64,000 nt of DNA from contig NC_061864.1 in the NCBI RefSeq assembly GCF_907164915.1, forward strand, positions 17,396,484-17,460,483, given 5' to 3'. The translations under genes and the position numbers were made by a program. Every line of letters starts with the position of its first letter. The stretch's first letter is position 1. A model generated the notes under the pieces. The model searched no databases, was not told the DNA's origin, and saw only the letters and a program-made list of their open reading frames with translations. The stretch comes from Impatiens glandulifera. Its lineage: Eukaryota; Streptophyta; Magnoliopsida; Ericales; Balsaminaceae. This document shows positions 60,123 through 64,000 of the stretch, in pieces.

Positions 60123-61423
60123 CTATGGAAAAAGGAGAATTTTACCCATATGTTTGCTGCTTTCCATGACCTTATGAGCCTCCGAAGCTTCAGATAATGG
60201 AAAAGATTTGTACACAATTGGCTTCACCTTACCAGCACAAATTGCTGGCCACACGTTTTTCTCCACTTCCCTTATTATTTCACGTTTGTTTTCTTTGCTT
60301 CTACTGCGCAATCCACCCGCTGCATTTCACCAAAATACCCCCATAAATTTTGTTGAGAAGTCGACCAAATACACAGACAAACAAAAAAGTTACAACTTAC
60401 ATTGTACGGTGAGGCGTTTAGCGAACAAACTAGTTATATTGAGTTCTGTCACTGTCCCACCCATAAAGCCAATGATAAAGAGTCTTCCATTGAAGTTTAA
60501 ACAATTAATGTTTTGCTGGAAGTATGCTGCACCAATGTTATCTAGTATAACATCAACACCTATTGATGTTATGTGATAATCGGTTATTAGTGTACAAATT
60601 TGACGAATTCTCAAAATGGGTGAGATATCATACATCGAATAAAGAATACCTTTCCCTTGTGTTTCTTCCTTCACACGAGCAACGAAATCTTCAGTCTTGT
60701 AGTTGATGCATATGTCAGCACCGATGCCCTTACAGAAAGCCAGTTTTTCCTCGCTCCCTGCAGTCACAAAGACCTTGATTCCATAATACTTGGCTATTTG
60801 GATGGCAAATGTACCAATTCCACTGGACCCTCCATGGATCTACACAAAAGAACAAACCAAATAAGAAGAAACTCGGATGAGTGTCACGGATGATGATTTA
60901 CCAGAAATGTTTCCCCAGCCGATAATTTGCTTGTCATAAAGACAGTAGACCAGACAGTACAAGCAACCTCAGGGAAACAAGATGCATCTTTAACTGAAAT
61001 ATTAGCTGGAATTGGGAGAACTTGTCCAGCAGGTACAACCACTTTCTCAGCATAACCTCCCCCACTAAGAAGAGCACATACCTGAAACAACAACATAAAC
61101 TCCAACATTGATTCCAACAAATAACAAATGGAAACCCACAGACAAAATGAGAATTTGAATGTGATCACCTGATCGCCAATTCTCCACCTGGAAACATTCT
61201 TACCAACGGCTTGAATTGTTCCAGAACATTCGAGACCAAGGTAAGGACTTGCGCCATTAGGAGCAGGGTAAATACCTTTGCGCTGTTCAGTATCAGCTCC
61301 ATTGAGGGCAGTGGCCTCGACCTTGATCAATACTTCGTCGTCTTGAATTAGAAGAAGATCATCTACATCTTGCAGCTGCAATACCTCAGGGCCGCCATGG
61401 GATGTAATAACCACCGCCTTCAT
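60123..61423 (-). CDS. Quinone oxidoreductase, PIG3/TP53I3-like (zinc-free MDR family)
   Basis: NADPH-dependent quinone reductase of the medium-chain dehydrogenase/reductase superfamily, probably cytosolic. Five coding exons: 61423-61169, 61081-60902, 60839-60650, 60559-60401 and 60319-60123; all GT-AG, 326 aa. N-terminal catalytic fold: MKAVVITSHGGPEVLQL, VEATALNGADTEQRKG, YLGLECSGTIQAVG and CALLSGGGYAEKVVVP. Cofactor domain: FLIHGGSSGIGTFAIQIAKY (GGSSGIG dinucleotide motif, split by an intron), VFVTAGSEEKLAFCKGIGAD, GVDVILDNIGAAYF. The C-terminus has GLRSRSKENK, VWPAICAGKVKPIVYKSFPL and HMGKILLFP. No structural or catalytic zinc-binding cysteines of alcohol dehydrogenases are present. Start ATG at 61423; an AG acceptor (TTTCCAG) 12 nt upstream suggests a 5' UTR intron. 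Confidence 0.94.
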
Positions 61424-64000
61424 ATCTTCTACTTCCTGGAAATGGAAAGGCTTAGGCACCAATAATAGATTATTATTATAGATCAGAGACAAGTATTCAG
61501 CAAGAGTGTGCTATCATCCGAATTATTAAGAGAGAGAAAAATTGATTTCTTGGCTCAAAAGTCAAAACTAGACAACTACAATGGCAATGATCATAGGATA
61601 AAAATGTTGGTTATTTGTGATTTTTGAAAGATGATTTAGTTAAAAACTCGTTAATGTAATAAAAGTTTTTTTGAAAAATATTTAAGAAGCAAACAAAAAT
61701 CCAAGATCAAACTTAACTCTAGTTGATTTAGAAGCTTACTTATCGATTCTAAAAGCTGTTTATCATGAAAATGTTGATAAATTAGTTTAAACAACTAATG
61801 AGTTATTCAAAGGTGTTATCTAATTGCAAGAGTGTTTATTTACTTTTATTGGCTAAATTAATTTGAGGTCTAATCAAAGACCTGCTGTAGAGTTGAAAAT
61901 GTAAGTTCTTCTCTTGTAGCAACGATTATTTTAATTATTGAGATATAATTTATTATATAATCATGTTTCACTATTTAGATTTTATTTGAAAGAAGAGTTA
62001 TTGGTTAGGTTTTCTCCTATAATTTATTTTTATTATATATAAAATTAAAAAGTCATTTTTTATTTCTCTTAAATACCTTTTTTAGCATTTGAAGATTGTC
62101 TATTTTTTTTTCATCACTCAGATTTGAGTTAATGTTATTTTGAGTTAATGTTATGTTTTGTTCGGTGTGTCATCTTGTTTAGTCGAATCAAACTTTCATC
62201 TTTAATTTTTATAGGTAGGTCGTTTATTGTTCATACTCTCATTTATCGAGTCTATATTCGCCCATTTCTTAATAGCAAGAGAGATGAAATTATCGAATTT
62301 AGAATTGTTTTTATTTTTTCAAACAACAGTAGTTAAAATCAATTTTTTAGTTGGAGGTTCCCTTACCGTTATCCTTCAATTTTTTATGGGCTTAACAATT
62401 TTTATGTTTCGTGCTTGCTTAACAAGTTTTGGACAATGGCAATTTTAGTGCAGTCAACCTAAAGAAATTACAATTGGCTTAAATTTTTTTATTTAAAATT
62501 TTAATTATTGTAAATTTGTCATATTATTTTTTATTTTGTTTATGTTATTTTGTATTTTAATTTTGTATATGTAACTTATTATTTTAATTAGTGATAATTT
62601 TTTTAAAAATAATAAGAAGATTTGTTTGAATTTAACTCTTTATACAATCATTAATTAAAATAATTATCTTACTTTATTTTATATAAAATTAAAATAAGAA
62701 AGTTGTTTCATTTAAATAAAAAAAATTTTATCAAGTATTGTTCAATATTAATTATTTAGATAACTAATAAGCTAGTACAAAATAATTTAGTGTTATATAT
62801 ATATATATATATTCATTAAGCTCCTTGTCCGGTTTGAGGTATTTAAATAACTCAAACAAATCAAATATCATTTCATTCTCTTTTAAACATCACGTTACTC
62901 AATTTATTAACTAAAATATTAAAATACTTTATATTTTAAAATATTCTTTTAATTTTATTTATATATATCAATCCTATTTTAAATTCTTTTACCAAAAAAA
63001 AATCATTACATACTTAAAATCATCCCATTATTAAATTTTCTTTCTCTAACAAGTCTTACCGTAATAGTTTGAAGCAATTAGTATGAACGTTTAATAAACT
63101 ACATAAAATAGTATAACATAAAAATCTCAAATTATATACACTAAAATTAATGTTGATCTATCTAGAGTTGACGATGACTATAATGACATAATCTTAATTA
63201 GCTAATAAAATCCTTAGCAATATTAATACCTGAAAATAGAAGGGATGGTGTTTGAAAGACAAATATCTTAATTGGCGATGACTACTTGTTTTTAATAATC
63301 ATTTATTCACACTCTCGTTGTAATAAGCCAAATTGTTTTATTCGATTCACTAAAATATTAAAATACTCTCATTTAAATTTCAATAACGGGATATGGATGC
63401 ACCGATTCAACTAAAGTTGGAACATTTCAAATAAACGGTTAATTAAAATGAGAATAACTTCTGTTTGGAGGAGAAGATCGAGGCCAAAGAATGAGCTACG
63501 CCGGAGATTATCGCCGCCTTCACTTGTCCTCTTCTCGGTAATGCCCGGCCAGAAGTACGCCGGAGATTATCGCCCTTCGTTTCTCTTTTTACTCCTGCCA
63601 TTGACCGATGTCTCCTTTTTCTTCTTCTTCTACTAGTTAGTATTGATAATGAAATTTCATAGAAACATCCTTAATTATATATAGAGAGAATCTTACCAAA
63701 TTTACCCTCGGTTTTATTCTTTTAACAATAATAATAATAATATTTATAAAAGAAAAAGAAATTCAATGCTCATAGTTTGACTGTCTGTTGACTCTTTACT
63801 GACATTTCCGTGTTCACACTTGGATTCTTTTATAGTGGTAGATTATCGAGTAGTACTACCTTCACCATATTTATTGTGTTATCCAACCTTGTTCAAATTA
63901 ATATTCTTTTTTCTTAGATAAAACAAATTAATTTCATTCATCCATTAATAATTGGGAAGTTCAAAATCATTAATATAGTGAAAACTCATATCAAAACAAT
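61424..64000. other. Gene-free region at the right end of the window
   Basis: AT-rich with an (AT)n run near 62796-62812, a MITE-like copy at 62817-63060 and a short repeated TACGCCGGAGATTATCGCC-type motif near 63497 and 63556. Frames around 63448-63636 are GC-richer but show no family similarity. No gene is supported. Confidence 0.5.
62817..63060. mobile_element. MITE-like element, same family as 16181-16460
   Basis: Aligns in the same order with the element at 16181-16460 over AACATCAC-TTACTCA, TTAACTAAAATATTAAAATA, TATATCAAT, TTCTTTTACC and AAAATCATCCC. A further fragment (CACTAAAATATTAAAATACT) occurs at about 63347. Ends not resolved. Confidence 0.45.

Noticed and set aside
63448..63636. 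62-codon plus-strand frame in a GC-richer patch
   Set aside because: It contains a short internal repeat and shows no similarity to a known family or splice context.

Overview
The window is nuclear DNA of a flowering plant, most likely a eudicot. The evidence is genes split by GT-AG introns, very AT-rich intergenic DNA, and plant-specific families (TIR1/AFB auxin receptor, NDB-type external NADH dehydrogenase, fused FMN hydrolase/riboflavin kinase, DUF4408-DUF761 protein). It also holds Ty1/copia, Ty3/gypsy and Mutator-like elements plus several MITEs. I cannot name the species. All gene models below were built by eye from splice signals and family similarity, and each full reading frame closes without an internal stop.

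Layout: (1) 1143-4742 (-) an AFB6-like auxin receptor, three exons. (2) 5-12.5 kb, gene-poor, with decayed tandem duplications and an (AT)n tract. (3) 12555-15681 (-) NDB2/NDB3-like NADH dehydrogenase with an EF hand, ten exons. (4) 17500-19227 a deleted Ty3/gypsy element, (-) orientation, with matching target-site duplications. (5) 19.2-26.1 kb AT-rich, with a large palindromic element and a tandem duplication. (6) 26134-26779 (-) FBS/SKIP27 F-box protein. (7) 30749-33796 (-) FHY. (8) 35437-42362 (+) APC4, 19 exons. (9) 42575-43204 (-) VPS28. (10) 44327-45311 (-) DUF4408-DUF761 protein. (11) 46.6-53 kb a transposon cluster: a MITE, a decayed MULE with long terminal inverted repeats, and a roughly 1-kb long-arm palindromic element. 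(12) 54160-58868 a structurally complete copia element with two identical LTRs, (-). (13) 58928-59791 (+) TatD-type metal-dependent hydrolase; the copia element lies 59 bp upstream of its ATG. (14) 60123-61423 (-) PIG3-type quinone oxidoreductase. (15) 61.4-64 kb no gene seen.

The genes are functionally unrelated housekeeping and signalling genes and do not form a pathway. Their order does carry information: from memory, the Arabidopsis homologues of NDB3, SKIP27, FHY, APC4, VPS28 and the PIG3-like reductase all lie close together around At4g21470-At4g21580. The window therefore looks like an old conserved block, expanded here by transposons and retaining an AFB6-type receptor at its edge. 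The most notable observations are an eroded miR393 site in that receptor, a very young copia insertion in the leader or promoter of the TatD gene, and a MULE carrying remnants of a GRF-type zinc-finger gene.
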